Assembly (NCBI RefSeq): GCF_011682235.2
Contig: NZ_CP076718.1
Location: 3,997,089 to 4,061,088, forward strand
DNA: 64,000 nt
Origin: Rhodocaloribacter litoris
Lineage (GTDB): Bacteria; Bacteroidota; Rhodothermia; Rhodothermales; ISCAR-4553
Direction: 5' to 3'
Position numbers and translations under genes: made by a program. Below are positions 1 through 10,833 of this stretch, piece by piece. The notes beneath the pieces are model-generated. The model worked only from the letters and a program-made list of their open reading frames with translations, ran no database searches and was not told the DNA's origin. Position 1 is the stretch's first letter, and each line of letters starts with the position of its first letter.

Positions 1-264
1 ATCGAAGCCGCCCTGCAAGACCTGCCGGGGTGGCGCTACGAGGCAGACCGGCTGACGAAGACGTTCATTTTCTCCAGTTTTCGCGAAGCCGTCGGTTTCA
101 TTGTGCGCCTGGCCTTCGAGGCCGAGGCGCTGAACCACCACCCGGAGCTGACGAACGTCTACAACCGCGTCACACTGGCGCTTACGACCCACGACGCGGG
201 CAACCGGGTCACGGTGCGCGATGTGCGCCTGGCCCGGGCCATCGAAGCTTTCAACTGGACCTGA
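1..264 (+). CDS. 4a-hydroxytetrahydrobiopterin dehydratase (pterin carbinolamine dehydratase), 5'-truncated by window edge
   Basis: The reading frame is open from base 1 to a TGA at 262-264, so the true start lies outside the window. The visible 87 residues contain the family signature LNHHPELTNVYNRV, with the paired active-site histidines, followed by LTTHDAG and the terminal RAIEAFN helix. The enzyme dehydrates 4a-hydroxytetrahydrobiopterin to quinonoid dihydrobiopterin, recycling the cofactor of aromatic amino acid hydroxylases. Bacterial members can also act as small accessory proteins. The family is only about 95-115 residues long, so little is missing. The gene ends 10 bases before the nuoN start and may be co-transcribed with it, although the functions are unrelated. 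Confidence 0.9.
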   Translation: MEAALQDLPGWRYEADRLTKTFIFSSFREAVGFIVRLAFEAEALNHHPELTNVYNRVTLALTTHDAGNRVTVRDVRLARAIEAFNWT

Positions 265-274
265 CTGCGATTGT

Positions 275-1780
275 ATGGAGCTTGCACAGGCATACGACGC
301 CCTGCCGGCCGATCTGGTACGGACGCTCCCGCTGGTACTGATCGTGCTGGCCGGGCTGGCGGCGGTCGTCATCGATGCGTTCCGGAACAACCATGCCTCG
401 ATTCCGTGGCTGAGCGTCGCCGCGCTGGTCGTGGGGATCGTGTGGGAGGCGGCGGGCCTCCGGGCGCCGGCCGGAACGGCCTACTTCGACCTGATCCGCG
501 TCGGTGGTTTCGCCTCGTTCGTCAACATCGTGGTGATGGGAGCCGGGGTGCTGACGATCCTCCTCTCGGTGTCCTATCTGGAGCGCATCCGTCACCATCA
601 CGGGGAAGTCTATGCCCTGCTGCTCTTTGCCACGGCCGGCATGATGCTGCTCGGCGCGGCGAACAACCTGATCGCCGTCTTCGTCGGGCTGGAGACGATG
701 TCGGTGTGCCTGTACATTCTGACCGGGCTGGTCCGTGAGGATGCCGGGGCCATCGAGGGCGCCCTCAAGTATTTCCTGCTGGGGGCTTTCGCCACCGGCT
801 TCTTTCTCTACGGCATCGCTCTGCTCTATGGCGCCACCGGGACGATGTACCTGCCGGCGATGCGGGAAGGGCTGGCCGCCGGCGGGGAGGCGCTTGGAGC
901 CAGCCGCGAGGTGCTCTTCTGGGCCGGCGTGGCGATGCTGCTGATCGGCTTCCTGTTCAAGGTCAGCGCCGTGCCGTTCCACATGTGGACGCCCGATGCC
1001 TACCAGGGCGCCCCGACGACGCTCACCGGCTACATGTCCACGGCGTCGAAGGCGGCGGCGTTCGCCTCGCTCATCCTGGTGCTCTACTTCGCCCTGCCCG
1101 GCGAGCGGTGGAGCCTGGTGCTGGCCATCGTGGCCCTCATCACGATGGTGCTGGGCAACGTGCTGGCGCTGGCGCAGGCCAACGTCAAGCGGATGCTGGC
1201 CTACTCGTCCATCGCCCACGCCGGGTACGTGCTGGTCGGGCTGGCCGCCGGCTCGACGGCCGGCTACAGCGGGGCGCTTTTCTACCTGCTCGTCTACACC
1301 GTGATGAACATCGGTGCCTTCGGGGTCATGGCCCTGCTCGAATGGGACGGCAAGGTGGGGCGGGAGCAGACGCTCGACTCGCTCGCGGGCGTGGGTTTCC
1401 GCCGTCCCCTGCTGGGCGTGACGATGGGCTTTTTCATGTTCAGCCTCACCGGTTTTCCGCCGCTGGGGGGCTTCCTCGGCAAGTACGCCGTCTTCGCGCC
1501 GGCCGTCGAGGCGGGGCTGACGTGGCTGGTGGTCGTCGGCGTGCTGGCCAGCGCCGCTTCGGGATACTATTACCTGCGGGTGCTCTACGTCTTCTGGATG
1601 AAGTCGCCGGACGAGGAGCCGGAGCCGGTGCGCCGGGCTGCGTTCCCCGTTCCCCGCGTGGCGGCGGCCGTGCTGGTCGCCTGCGCCGTGCTGCTGGTCC
1701 TCCTCGGCGTCACCCCGGCTCTGCTCGACCTGACGGGCGCCTTTTTCGAAGGCACCCGTGCCATGGCCGGGTTGCCGTGA
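275..1780 (+). CDS. nuoN: NADH-quinone oxidoreductase subunit N
   Basis: This 501-residue, highly hydrophobic protein has about 14 predicted membrane helices and the proton-antiporter (Mrp/NuoL-M-N) core. Visible signatures are FVGLETMSVCLYIL, EGALKYFLLGAFATG, VSAVPFHMWTPDAYQGAPT and MLAYSSIAHAGYVLVG, with buried Lys and Glu residues as expected of a proton channel. It is one of the antiporter-like subunits of the membrane arm of respiratory complex I. The ATG at 275 (MELAQAYDAL) is preferred over an in-frame upstream ATG at 221, which would overlap the preceding gene. NuoN normally ends a nuo operon, so the remaining nuo genes probably lie upstream of the window. The frame ends at 1780, just before a repeat array that can fold into a hairpin. 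Confidence 0.94.
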   Translation: MELAQAYDALPADLVRTLPLVLIVLAGLAAVVIDAFRNNHASIPWLSVAALVVGIVWEAAGLRAPAGTAYFDLIRVGGFASFVNIVVMGAGVLTILLSVSYLERIRHHHGEVYALLLFATAGMMLLGAANNLIAVFVGLETMSVCLYILTGLVREDAGAIEGALKYFLLGAFATGFFLYGIALLYGATGTMYLPAMREGLAAGGEALGASREVLFWAGVAMLLIGFLFKVSAVPFHMWTPDAYQGAPTTLTGYMSTASKAAAFASLILVLYFALPGERWSLVLAIVALITMVLGNVLALAQANVKRMLAYSSIAHAGYVLVGLAAGSTAGYSGALFYLLVYTVMNIGAFGVMALLEWDGKVGREQTLDSLAGVGFRRPLLGVTMGFFMFSLTGFPPLGGFLGKYAVFAPAVEAGLTWLVVVGVLASAASGYYYLRVLYVFWMKSPDEEPEPVRRAAFPVPRVAAAVLVACAVLLVLLGVTPALLDLTGAFFEGTRAMAGLP

Positions 1781-1784
1781 AGGG

Positions 1785-1851
1785 GCGTTGAACGTTGAGC
1801 GTTGAACGTTGAACGTTAAACGTTGAACGTGTAACGTGTAACGTTCAACGC
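1785..1851. repeat. Heptanucleotide tandem array (CGTTGAA-type, about 9 units) with inverted ends
   Basis: From 1786 to 1848 the sequence reads as nine consecutive 7-mers: CGTTGAA, CGTTGAG, CGTTGAA twice, CGTTAAA, CGTTGAA, CGTGTAA twice and CGTTCAA. The first 12 bases, GCGTTGAACGTT (1785-1796), are the exact reverse complement of AACGTTCAACGC (1840-1851). The array could therefore fold into a hairpin in RNA, or extrude in DNA, directly after nuoN. It fills most of the gap before the next gene and may act in transcript termination. No spacer/repeat organisation of a CRISPR is present. Confidence 0.85.
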
Positions 1852-1874
1852 GCACCACACACCGCCTCACCGGC

Positions 1875-2459
1875 ATGGAAACGCTGCTGCTCGACCTGAT
1901 TCCGCATGCCCCGCAGATGGGGTTGTACGTGCGGCCGCACATCCCGGCGGATAAGCTCCGCAACGCCCTCCGGGATTATGCGGAGACGATCCAGGCCGGG
2001 GACGTGCTGGCCCTCTACGACGCCACGCTGATGGGCAGCGCCCGCGACGGCGCCGTCTTCACCGCCGACCGCTTCGTCTTCCAGAACAACAACCTCGAAC
2101 CGCCCCAGGAAGTCCGCTATGCCGATCTGGTGCGCGTCGTCACCACGAAGAAGTTCCTCGGCGGGCGGAAAGTCGAGATCGACGTGAACCGGGGACGGGC
2201 CACGGTGACACTGACGATCGATTTCTCGGGCAAGCCCGAGGCGGCCGAATACGTGGCCCGCTTCCTGAACGAGGCCATGCTCCACGGTGCCATGGAGGAG
2301 ATGGAAGGGCGTGCCCGCGAAACGGAACGGGTGTTTCCGCGGCCCGGCATCCGGACGGATCTCGAGGCCGTCCGCGCCGCACTCGACGAACTGCACGAAC
2401 AGGAACTGCTCTCGGCCGAGGACTGGCACAAACTCCGCCGGTGTATCGGGCTCGAATGA
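1875..2459 (+). CDS. Hypothetical protein, possible PH-like beta domain with helical C-terminus
   Basis: The 194-residue soluble protein has no signal peptide. Residues about 30-140 are beta-rich and alternate hydrophobic and charged strands (VLALYDATL, GAVFTADRFVFQNN, VRYADLVRVVTTKKF, KVEIDVNRGRATVTLTI). This resembles bacterial PH-like or GRAM-type domains, in which a tryptophan- or phenylalanine-rich barrel precedes a helix. The last 60 residues are helical and end in LHEQELLSAEDWHKLRR, similar in style to a SHOCT-type helical tail. No enzymatic motif is visible. It sits between nuoN and sodA, with 94 bp before sodA. The fold guess is from pattern only and the function is unknown. Confidence 0.75.
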   Translation: METLLLDLIPHAPQMGLYVRPHIPADKLRNALRDYAETIQAGDVLALYDATLMGSARDGAVFTADRFVFQNNNLEPPQEVRYADLVRVVTTKKFLGGRKVEIDVNRGRATVTLTIDFSGKPEAAEYVARFLNEAMLHGAMEEMEGRARETERVFPRPGIRTDLEAVRAALDELHEQELLSAEDWHKLRRCIGLE

Positions 2460-2497
2460 GCGGCAACGACACAGATTCGTGAAAACATCCCGCCCGT

Positions 2498-2536
2498 TGA
2501 TCCGTTGAAAAAAGCGAAACCCATCGCAACGGATCA
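2498..2536. promoter_or_regulatory. 10-bp perfect inverted repeat upstream of sodA
   Basis: TGATCCGTTG (2498-2507) and CAACGGATCA (2527-2536) are perfect inverted repeats separated by 19 A-rich bases. They lie 18 bases upstream of the sodA start codon, immediately before its GGAGG ribosome binding site at 2546-2550. The element could be a stem-loop in the sodA leader, an operator, or a weak terminator for the preceding gene. There is no T tract, which argues against simple termination. Confidence 0.5.
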
Positions 2537-2554
2537 CTCAAAACTGGAGGAACC

Positions 2555-3184
2555 ATGGCACATACACTTCCCCCCCTGCCGTATCCCTACGATGCGCTCG
2601 AACCGCACATCGACGCGCGCACGATGGAGATCCACCATACGAAGCACCATCAGGGCTACGTGAACAACCTCAACAAGGCGCTCGAAGGGCACGCGGACCT
2701 GCAGGCCAAGAGCATCGAGGACCTGCTCCGTGGGATCGATCAGGTGCCCGAGCGCATCCGCACGGCCGTGCGGAACAACGGCGGCGGCCACGCCAACCAC
2801 AGCCTGTTCTGGACCATCATGTCGCCCGACGGGGGCGGCACCCCGGGCGGCAGCCTGGCCGAGGCCATCAACGAGACCTTCGGCTCCTTCGACGCCTTCA
2901 AGGAGAAGTTCGCGGCCGAGGCCGCCGGGCGCTTCGGCAGCGGCTGGGCCTGGCTCGTCGTCGACGAGGACGGCAAGCTGCGTCTCTACAGCACCGCCAA
3001 CCAGGACAGCCCCTACATGCAGGGCCACACGCCCATCCTGGGGCTGGACGTGTGGGAGCATGCCTACTACCTGCACTACCAGAACCGTCGCCCCGACTAC
3101 ATCAACGCCTGGTGGAACGTGGTGAACTGGGCGCAGGTCGCCAAAAATTACGAGGCCGCCCGCAGCGCCGTCGTCGCCGGCTGA
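2555..3184 (+). CDS. sodA: Superoxide dismutase, Mn/Fe family (probably Mn-type)
   Basis: The 209-residue protein covers the whole Mn/Fe superoxide dismutase fold. It converts superoxide to oxygen and hydrogen peroxide in the cytoplasm. The metal ligands are visible: His in HTKHH near residue 28, His in [10 protein letters not shown], and Asp and His in DVWEHAYY. The GGG(H) stretch before NHSLFW and TANQDSP, with Gln, are typical of Mn-preferring enzymes, whereas Fe enzymes place the Gln earlier. Cambialistic use cannot be excluded. GGAGG stands 5 bases before the ATG. The gene is monocistronic, with an intrinsic terminator at 3211-3251. KatG at 24.7 kb would dispose of the peroxide it makes. 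Confidence 0.96.
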   Translation: MAHTLPPLPYPYDALEPHIDARTMEIHHTKHHQGYVNNLNKALEGHADLQAKSIEDLLRGIDQVPERIRTAVRNNGGGHANHSLFWTIMSPDGGGTPGGSLAEAINETFGSFDAFKEKFAAEAAGRFGSGWAWLVVDEDGKLRLYSTANQDSPYMQGHTPILGLDVWEHAYYLHYQNRRPDYINAWWNVVNWAQVAKNYEAARSAVVAG

Positions 3185-3210
3185 GGCGGGCAGGCGGTAA
3201 CATTCTGGCG

Positions 3211-3251
3211 AGAAAAGGGCAGGGGAGCACGCGCCTCCGCTGCCCTTTTCT
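3211..3251 (+). terminator. Intrinsic terminator after sodA
   Basis: The arms AGAAAAGGGCAG (3211-3222) and CTGCCCTTTTCT (3240-3251) are perfectly complementary. The upper GC stem is followed by TTTTCTCTG on the plus strand, 27 bases after the sodA stop codon. Confidence 0.85.
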
Positions 3252-3349
3252 CTGTGGTTTCGGGTTTCTGAATTTTCACGGGCCCGGCACCCGCCTCGCC
3301 GGTATATTGCGTTTCGTCCGTTTCACACCAAAAGAAATAACGACACCGT

Positions 3350-4249
<900 letters not shown>

Positions 4250-4257
4250 GACCTTTT

Positions 4258-5367
4258 TTACGGTATCAGGTGCCGGACGTGCCGGTACGCGCGTGCGGTC
4301 TCGTGTTGCAGGGCGCGGGTGAGGGAGCGGGCGAGGAGCCGTCCGGGCGGGCCGCCGGCAAACGCACCGGCGACGGCATAGAGCATGGCCGGGCTGATGG
4401 CCGGTGCATTCGCGATGGCGAACACGGGTTCCCACGTGCTGGGCCGGAACTTGGCTTTGAAGGCCTCCAGCCCGCGGAAGTTGTAGAAGCGGTTCGCGTG
4501 GGCGCGCATCCACCCCAGCGCCGACCGGAGCCAGAGCGGGGGGAGGTGCTCCGTGGTGCCGGGGCGCCGCGCGAGGGGGGCGAGGCCAAGCGTGAGGCAC
4601 CGGCTCCCGGCCTGTGCCACCGCCCGTGTGCAGGCATCTACGAGGAGCTCCGACGTGCCGTTCACGGCGGCGTGTCCGCGGACGATCTGTTCCACCAGCC
4701 AGCCGCGCCGGCCCGGAATCGGGGCGGCCACGAGGAATGCGATCACCTGGCCCCGGCACGCGGCGACGAAGAAGCGGCGGTCCAGCGGCCGTGCGAGCGT
4801 GTCGGTTTCGATGAGGAAGTGGAGCGGCGGGAGCCCCCGTGTCTCCAGCCACGCGTTCAGGCACTGCCGGAGTGCCGGGTTGTCCCGCGCCTGTTCGGGC
4901 GTCCACTCCGCCACGGTCACCCCTTTGTTCCTGGCCCGGTTCACCTGAGCGCGCAGCGAGGCATGCCCGTGCAGCATCTCGGGCCACCGGCGGGGATCCC
5001 ACACGGGCTGTCCCCCGATGGGCAGGATCGCATGACGGGCAGCGTCCCGGGAGGGGGGTGACGGATACCCGGCCGGCACCGGGCGGTAGATCCGGCGCAG
5101 GCGGGTTTCCGCTCCGAAGTAGCACACGCGCGCTCCCTCACGGCCGGCGTCCCGTTCGAACTCGGCCGCCACGTCGGCGAGCCGGTGTCCGGGGCAGACC
5201 GGCTCGCCGCCTACCACCCGGACGTTCCGGTACGGCACATAGCCGACCACCGCATCGCCCGCCTCCGAGAACCACAGGGTGAATCCCGGATTCAGGATCT
5301 GATAACAGGTCGTGCCCGTGCCGAAAGCCAGGATGAGCGCCCGGGCCCGTTCCAGATCGGAGGACAT
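4258..5367 (-). CDS. DUF2156 / phosphatidylglycerol lysyltransferase C-terminal-like protein
   Basis: This 369-residue soluble protein resembles the duplicated GNAT-fold domain found at the C-terminus of MprF/LysX-type aminoacyl-phospholipid synthases. The visible pattern includes GTGTTCYQIL and FTLWFSEAGDAVVGYVPYRN at the start. In the middle are LRAQVNRARNKGV and LETRGLPPLHFLIETDT, and near the end ANRFYNFRGLEAFKAKFRPSTWEPVF, a stretch typical of DUF2156 proteins. The transmembrane flippase part of MprF is absent, so it is a stand-alone domain and the substrate is unknown. It lies 28 bases downstream of rny on the same strand and may be co-transcribed. Its 3' end nearly abuts the convergent menB. 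Confidence 0.78.
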   Translation of the reverse strand: MSSDLERARALILAFGTGTTCYQILNPGFTLWFSEAGDAVVGYVPYRNVRVVGGEPVCPGHRLADVAAEFERDAGREGARVCYFGAETRLRRIYRPVPAGYPSPPSRDAARHAILPIGGQPVWDPRRWPEMLHGHASLRAQVNRARNKGVTVAEWTPEQARDNPALRQCLNAWLETRGLPPLHFLIETDTLARPLDRRFFVAACRGQVIAFLVAAPIPGRRGWLVEQIVRGHAAVNGTSELLVDACTRAVAQAGSRCLTLGLAPLARRPGTTEHLPPLWLRSALGWMRAHANRFYNFRGLEAFKAKFRPSTWEPVFAIANAPAISPAMLYAVAGAFAGGPPGRLLARSLTRALQHETARAYRHVRHLIP

Positions 5368-5395
5368 CGGCGGCCATGGGGTCCGGTGCCGTGTA

Positions 5396-7096
<1,701 letters not shown>

Positions 7097-7202
7097 GGTC
7101 GTCAGGATGTTGGTGAAAGAGGCGCCGCGGGAAAAAGGCCCCGGAGACCGGGAGCGGTGTGGCCGGAGCGTGTAGGCCCGGGGCGCCGAAGACAGTACAC
7201 AA

Positions 7203-7254
7203 ATAGAAAATGCCCCGATAGGTTCCGGAACCGGTCCGGGTCCTACCGGGGCAT
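7203..7254 (-). terminator. Intrinsic terminator downstream of the 6S RNA
   Basis: ATGCCCCGATAGG (7210-7222) pairs with CCTACCGGGGCAT (7242-7254), with one wobble pair. Read on the minus strand, the stem is followed by TTTTCTATTT (7210-7201). It lies directly downstream of the predicted 6S RNA 3' end and about 105 bases before the rny start codon. Confidence 0.85.
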
Positions 7255-7275
7255 GGCCTCAAAGGCCGGCACCGG

Positions 7276-7469
7276 CCCGCAACGAAGGGTTATGAAGAAC
7301 CTCCTTCATACCACACAGTGGGTGCCGCTCGGGTTCTTCGCAACTTCCACGGCTTTTCCGACAGGGGAAAAAACCCCGGAAGGCCGGGGATGTGGCCTGT
7401 TGTCCAAACCCGAAGGGGGGCTCCCTCAAGTAAAGCTGTTAAGGTTCTTACTTGTGCGTTCGTTGCGGG
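7276..7469 (-). ncRNA. ssrS: 6S RNA (SsrS), predicted
   Basis: On the minus strand the region begins with CCCGCAACGAA (7469-7459) and ends with the exact complement TTCGTTGCGGG (7286-7276). This closes a molecule of about 194 nt. Inside, paired blocks CGGGTT/AACCCG, ACAGG/CCTGT and CCCCGG/CCGGGG build a rod. A short hairpin (TATGAAG/CTTCATA, 7291-7310) sits on the 3' side of a large central bubble, the canonical 6S architecture. The location between zapA and rny recalls the zapA-ssrS linkage known in other bacteria. 6S RNA mimics an open promoter and sequesters housekeeping RNA polymerase in stationary phase. It has a promoter-like element upstream and a strong terminator downstream. No covariance search was possible. 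Confidence 0.75.
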
Positions 7470-7482
7470 ACTGTGCCCGGGA

Positions 7483-7514
7483 CCAATATAGAGGGGCGGC
7501 CGGGCGGGGTGCAA
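7483..7514 (-). promoter_or_regulatory. Predicted promoter of the 6S RNA (-33 TTGC, -7 TATATTGG)
   Basis: On the minus strand TTGC (7514-7511) and TATATTGG (7490-7483) are separated by 20 bases. They match the Bacteroidota pattern TTTG-N19-21-TAnnTTTG at most positions. The -7 element ends 13 bases before the predicted 5' closing stem of the 6S RNA. Confidence 0.55.
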
Positions 7515-7551
7515 GCGTTCGCGGGATTTTCGCACCGCGGCGCCGGGCGGC

Positions 7552-7842
7552 TCAGGGACCGGCGAGGGCCTCGCGGAGCTGTTCGTTCAGCAGGTCGAGG
7601 TCGTTGGTGAGGGCTTCGTCCTGTGCGGTGAAGCCTTCGCGTGCGGCGAAGAGCTCGTCGGCGAGGGCGAGGGCTGTCATCAGGGCGGCCGTCAGTTCGC
7701 TCTGCTCGGGATGGGCGGTCCGGAAGGCGTCGAGCTTTTCCTCGACGTAGGCAGCTGCCGCGCGCATCCGGTCTTCCAGTTCCGGTGCAACGCGGAGGCC
7801 ATAGTTCCGTCCCTGCAGTTGCACGCGAATGGTTTTTTCCAT
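7552..7842 (-). CDS. zapA: Cell division protein ZapA
   Basis: The 96-residue protein is a Z-ring-associated factor that cross-links FtsZ filaments. The N-terminal beta unit (KTIRVQLQGRNYGLRV) is followed by MRAAAAYVEEKLDAFR and a long C-terminal coiled coil, as in the ZapA family, and the length is normal. The start at 7842 (MEKTIRV) fits the family better than an in-frame ATG five codons upstream. The preceding gene on the strand is a coiled-coil protein (7879-8244) whose end is 36 bases away, so the two are probably co-transcribed downstream of pheT. Confidence 0.87.
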   Translation of the reverse strand: MEKTIRVQLQGRNYGLRVAPELEDRMRAAAAYVEEKLDAFRTAHPEQSELTAALMTALALADELFAAREGFTAQDEALTNDLDLLNEQLREALAGP

Positions 7843-7878
7843 GGCGGGAAGGGGCATGCGGTCGTGGTCCGGGGCCGT

Positions 7879-8244
7879 TCAGGCCGGGCCGTCTTCGGCT
7901 TCGGCTTCGAGGTAGCGGTCGATGGCTTCGATGAAGCCCTTGATTTTGCGCTCGAGCACGGCCGGGTCTTCGTCGAGGCCGAGGCGGGGGGCCGGGTCGC
8001 GGCTTTCGAGGGCGGCGATGCGCTCGGTGAGCCGCTCGTTCTCGGCCCGGAGGCGGTGCAGCTCGCGGGCGGCTTCCTCCACCCGTGCGCGCAGGCGTTC
8101 CAGCGATTTTCGGCTTTTCAGGTGGATGGGGCCCCGGCGCTTGCGTGCGGCGGTGGGGTCCGATGTCTGAGCCCCGGTCTCGGCCGGGTTTTCGTTCTCG
8201 GGCGCGGTGGCGCGGTGGTTGCCTTTCTTGGACCGGTCGTTCAT
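7879..8244 (-). CDS. Hypothetical coiled-coil protein upstream of zapA
   Basis: This 121-residue protein has a disordered, charged N-terminus. Residues about 45-80 form a heptad-rich coiled coil (LERLRARVEEAARELHRLRAENERL), followed by a short helix ending in FIEAIDRYLEAEAED. Nothing enzymatic is visible. The composition and the position between pheT and zapA suggest a ZapB-like partner or a conserved cell-division accessory protein. This rests on neighbourhood and coiled-coil content only. Confidence 0.75.
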   Translation of the reverse strand: MNDRSKKGNHRATAPENENPAETGAQTSDPTAARKRRGPIHLKSRKSLERLRARVEEAARELHRLRAENERLTERIAALESRDPAPRLGLDEDPAVLERKIKGFIEAIDRYLEAEAEDGPA

Positions 8245-8310
8245 GGTGCGGTCAGTTTCGTGAAGACGCCGGGCCGTCGTGGGCGAGGCCGGCCCCGGCC
8301 CAATATACGG

Positions 8311-10776
8311 CTATTGCCGGAGCTCGGCTCCGTGTTCCGCCGTCAGCCGCTCCAGGATCGTGTTCATGCAGGCATCGACCTCCTCGTCGGTGAGGGTGCG
8401 GTCGGCGCCGAAGCGCAGGGCGAAGGCCACACTTTTCTTGCCCTCGGGGATACCCGGACCGGCATACAGGTCGAAGACGGTGGCCTGCTGCAGCAGCGGG
8501 CGCCCGGCCTGGCGGATCGTTTCGAGCAGGAGGCCGGCCGGCCGGTCGCGCTCGACGAGGACGGCCAGGTCACGCTCTACGACGGGAAAGCGGCTGATCT
8601 CCGCGTAGCGTTCCTGCAGGAACGGCGCCGCCCGCTCGACGAGCGCCTGCCAGTTCAACTCCGCCACGAACACGGGTTCCTTCAGGTCGTACGTTTCGGT
8701 GAGCGCATCGGCCAGGCGGGCAAGGTAGCCCAGGTGGACGTTGCCGCTGTGGACGGTGAGGCGGTAGGCCGTCAGCGGTCCCGGCGTGTGGTCGGGCGTC
8801 ATGGTCACGTCCGGCACGCGCAGGATCTCCAGCAGGGCCTCGACGTCCCCTTTGAGGTCGAAGAAGTCGGCCGGGCGGGGCGGTTCGTCCCACCGGATAC
8901 CCGTGCGGGGGCCGCTGAGGGCGAGGAGGAACGTCTCGTGTTCGGCATAGCCGGGCACGTAGGAGCCGTCGTCCGAGCGGAAGTAGACGTGGCCGAACTC
9001 CATGAAGCGGAGGACGTGTTGCCCGTGGTTCCGGTTGTGCGCCATCACCTGGAGCAGGCCGGGCAGGAGGGTGGGGCGGAGCGCCGCCATCTCCTGTGAG
9101 ATCGGGTTGAGCGTCTCGACGAGGCCCTTCACGCCGGAGAACCCGAGCAGGGCCGGCGCGAAGAAACGTTCGGCCGTCTCGCGCCGCATCATCGAGTTCG
9201 TATAGACCTCCCGGTAGCCCAGGCTGCTCAGGAGGGCCAGCGTGCGTCGCCGGAGCGTGTGGGCCGGCGCCTCGCGCGGGGTGAAGACAGGGAGGGCGGA
9301 ATGGGTCGGTTCGGGGATCCGGTCGAAGCCGTAGAGGCGGCCCACCTCTTCGATGACGTCGATTTCGCGCTCCACGTCCGGCCGGAACGAAGGGACGCGG
9401 CACGCGAGCACGCCCGGCGTTTCCTCGGCCGGTTCGAAGCCGATGGCCGTGAGCAGGCGCTGCACCGTTTCGCCGGGGATGCTCACCCCGAGGATGCGGG
9501 CGAGGCGGTGCAGGCGAAGCCGGACCGTGCGACGCGGCACCGGCCGGGGATGGACGTCCACCAGGCCGGGAACGACCTCGCCCCCGCCGAGCGCGGCCAT
9601 GAGGTGGGCCGCCCGGGCAGCGGCCCAGACCTGCCCCTCGGGGTCCACGCCCCGCTCGAACCGGTAGGAGGCGTCGGTGGCGAGCTGCAGGGCCTTCGCC
9701 GTGCGCCGGATGGTCGCGGGGTCGAAGTAGGCGCTTTCGATCAGGACGTTCGTCGTCGCCTCACCGACTTCCGAGTTCTGCCCGCCCATCACCCCGGCGA
9801 TGGCGACGTCCCGCTCGGCGTCGGCGATCATGAGCGTGCCGGCCGGCAGGTGCCGCGTTTTGTCGTCCAGCGTGACGAAGGGTTGCTCCTGCCGGGTGAA
9901 GCGCACGATGATCCGTTGCCCGGCGATCCGGTCGAAGTCGAACGCATGCAGCGGCTGGCCGCATTCGTACATCACGTAGTTGGTGATGTCCACGATGTTG
10001 TTGCGCGGGCGCAGGCCGACGGCTTCGAGCCGGCGCCGGAGCCAGGCGGGGGACTCCCGCACGGTGACGCCGCGTACGAGCATCGCCACGTACCGGCCGC
10101 ACCCCTCCGGCGCCTCGATCGTGACGTGGACGTGCCGGGCCGCCTCGCCGCCGGGCTCGGGCAGGGGCACCTCTGGGCGCCGAAGCGGGGCGCCGACGAG
10201 TGCCGCCACGTCCCGCGCCACGCCCAGATGGCTGACCGCGTCGGGGCGGTTGGGGGTGACGGCCACATCCAGGACGACGTCGCGGGCCGCCCGGCCCCGG
10301 GCTTCCAGGTATTCTGCAAAAGGCTGACCGGCCGGGGCGTCCTCGTCCAGCACCATGATGCCGCTGTGGTCGTCGGAGAGGCCGAGCTCGTCTTCGGCGC
10401 AGATCATCCCCATCGACACCGCCCCCCGGATCTTGGCCTGCTCGATCTTGAACGTCTTGCCGGGGTGCTTCGGGTGGGGCAGGACCGCGCCGGGGGTGGC
10501 CACGGGCACCTTCTGCCCGGCGGCCACGTTGGGTGCCCCGCAGACGATCTGTACGGTCACACCGTCGCCCAGGTCGACCCGGCAGAGGGTCAGCCGGTCG
10601 GCGTTCGGGTGGGAGGCCACCTCGAGTACGTGCCCGACGACCACGCCGTCGAACGCGGGGCCGGTGGCCTCCACGGCCTCCACCTCGAGCCCGGCCATCG
10701 TCAGCCGGTCGGCAAGTGCCTCGGGGGACAGGCCGTGGTCTACGTAGTCCTTGAGCCAGGAATAGCTGATTTTCAT
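8311..10776 (-). CDS. pheT: Phenylalanine--tRNA ligase beta subunit
   Basis: The 821-residue protein has the full bacterial PheT layout. The start is MKISYSWLKDYVD. Next comes the EMAP-like tRNA-binding domain (about 40-150; VVVGHVLEVASHPNADRL, VQIVCGAPNVAAGQKV). The B3/B4 editing domain follows (about 210-390; PLHAFDFDRIAG), then B5 and the catalytic-like core. It ends with the FDX-ACB anticodon-binding domain (ISRFPVVERDLAVLVERDRP). With PheS it charges tRNA-Phe as an alpha2-beta2 enzyme and edits misacylated Tyr-tRNA-Phe. It lies 57 bases downstream of pheS and is regulated with it. Confidence 0.97.
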   Translation of the reverse strand: MKISYSWLKDYVDHGLSPEALADRLTMAGLEVEAVEATGPAFDGVVVGHVLEVASHPNADRLTLCRVDLGDGVTVQIVCGAPNVAAGQKVPVATPGAVLPHPKHPGKTFKIEQAKIRGAVSMGMICAEDELGLSDDHSGIMVLDEDAPAGQPFAEYLEARGRAARDVVLDVAVTPNRPDAVSHLGVARDVAALVGAPLRRPEVPLPEPGGEAARHVHVTIEAPEGCGRYVAMLVRGVTVRESPAWLRRRLEAVGLRPRNNIVDITNYVMYECGQPLHAFDFDRIAGQRIIVRFTRQEQPFVTLDDKTRHLPAGTLMIADAERDVAIAGVMGGQNSEVGEATTNVLIESAYFDPATIRRTAKALQLATDASYRFERGVDPEGQVWAAARAAHLMAALGGGEVVPGLVDVHPRPVPRRTVRLRLHRLARILGVSIPGETVQRLLTAIGFEPAEETPGVLACRVPSFRPDVEREIDVIEEVGRLYGFDRIPEPTHSALPVFTPREAPAHTLRRRTLALLSSLGYREVYTNSMMRRETAERFFAPALLGFSGVKGLVETLNPISQEMAALRPTLLPGLLQVMAHNRNHGQHVLRFMEFGHVYFRSDDGSYVPGYAEHETFLLALSGPRTGIRWDEPPRPADFFDLKGDVEALLEILRVPDVTMTPDHTPGPLTAYRLTVHSGNVHLGYLARLADALTETYDLKEPVFVAELNWQALVERAAPFLQERYAEISRFPVVERDLAVLVERDRPAGLLLETIRQAGRPLLQQATVFDLYAGPGIPEGKKSVAFALRFGADRTLTDEEVDACMNTILERLTAEHGAELRQ

Positions 10777-10833
10777 GGTGAAGCACGTGGAGGGCCGCAG
10801 GTCTCCGGCCGGGCCCGGAGCCGGCGGCCTGGT

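Noticed and set aside
1786..1848. Tandem repeats as CRISPR
   Set aside because: Units are 7 bp with no spacers, so it is not a CRISPR array.
251..1963. Long minus-strand frame (570 codons) opposite nuoN
   Set aside because: It is Arg/Gln/His-rich in shadow of nuoN and has no signature; high-GC genes generate such open antisense frames.
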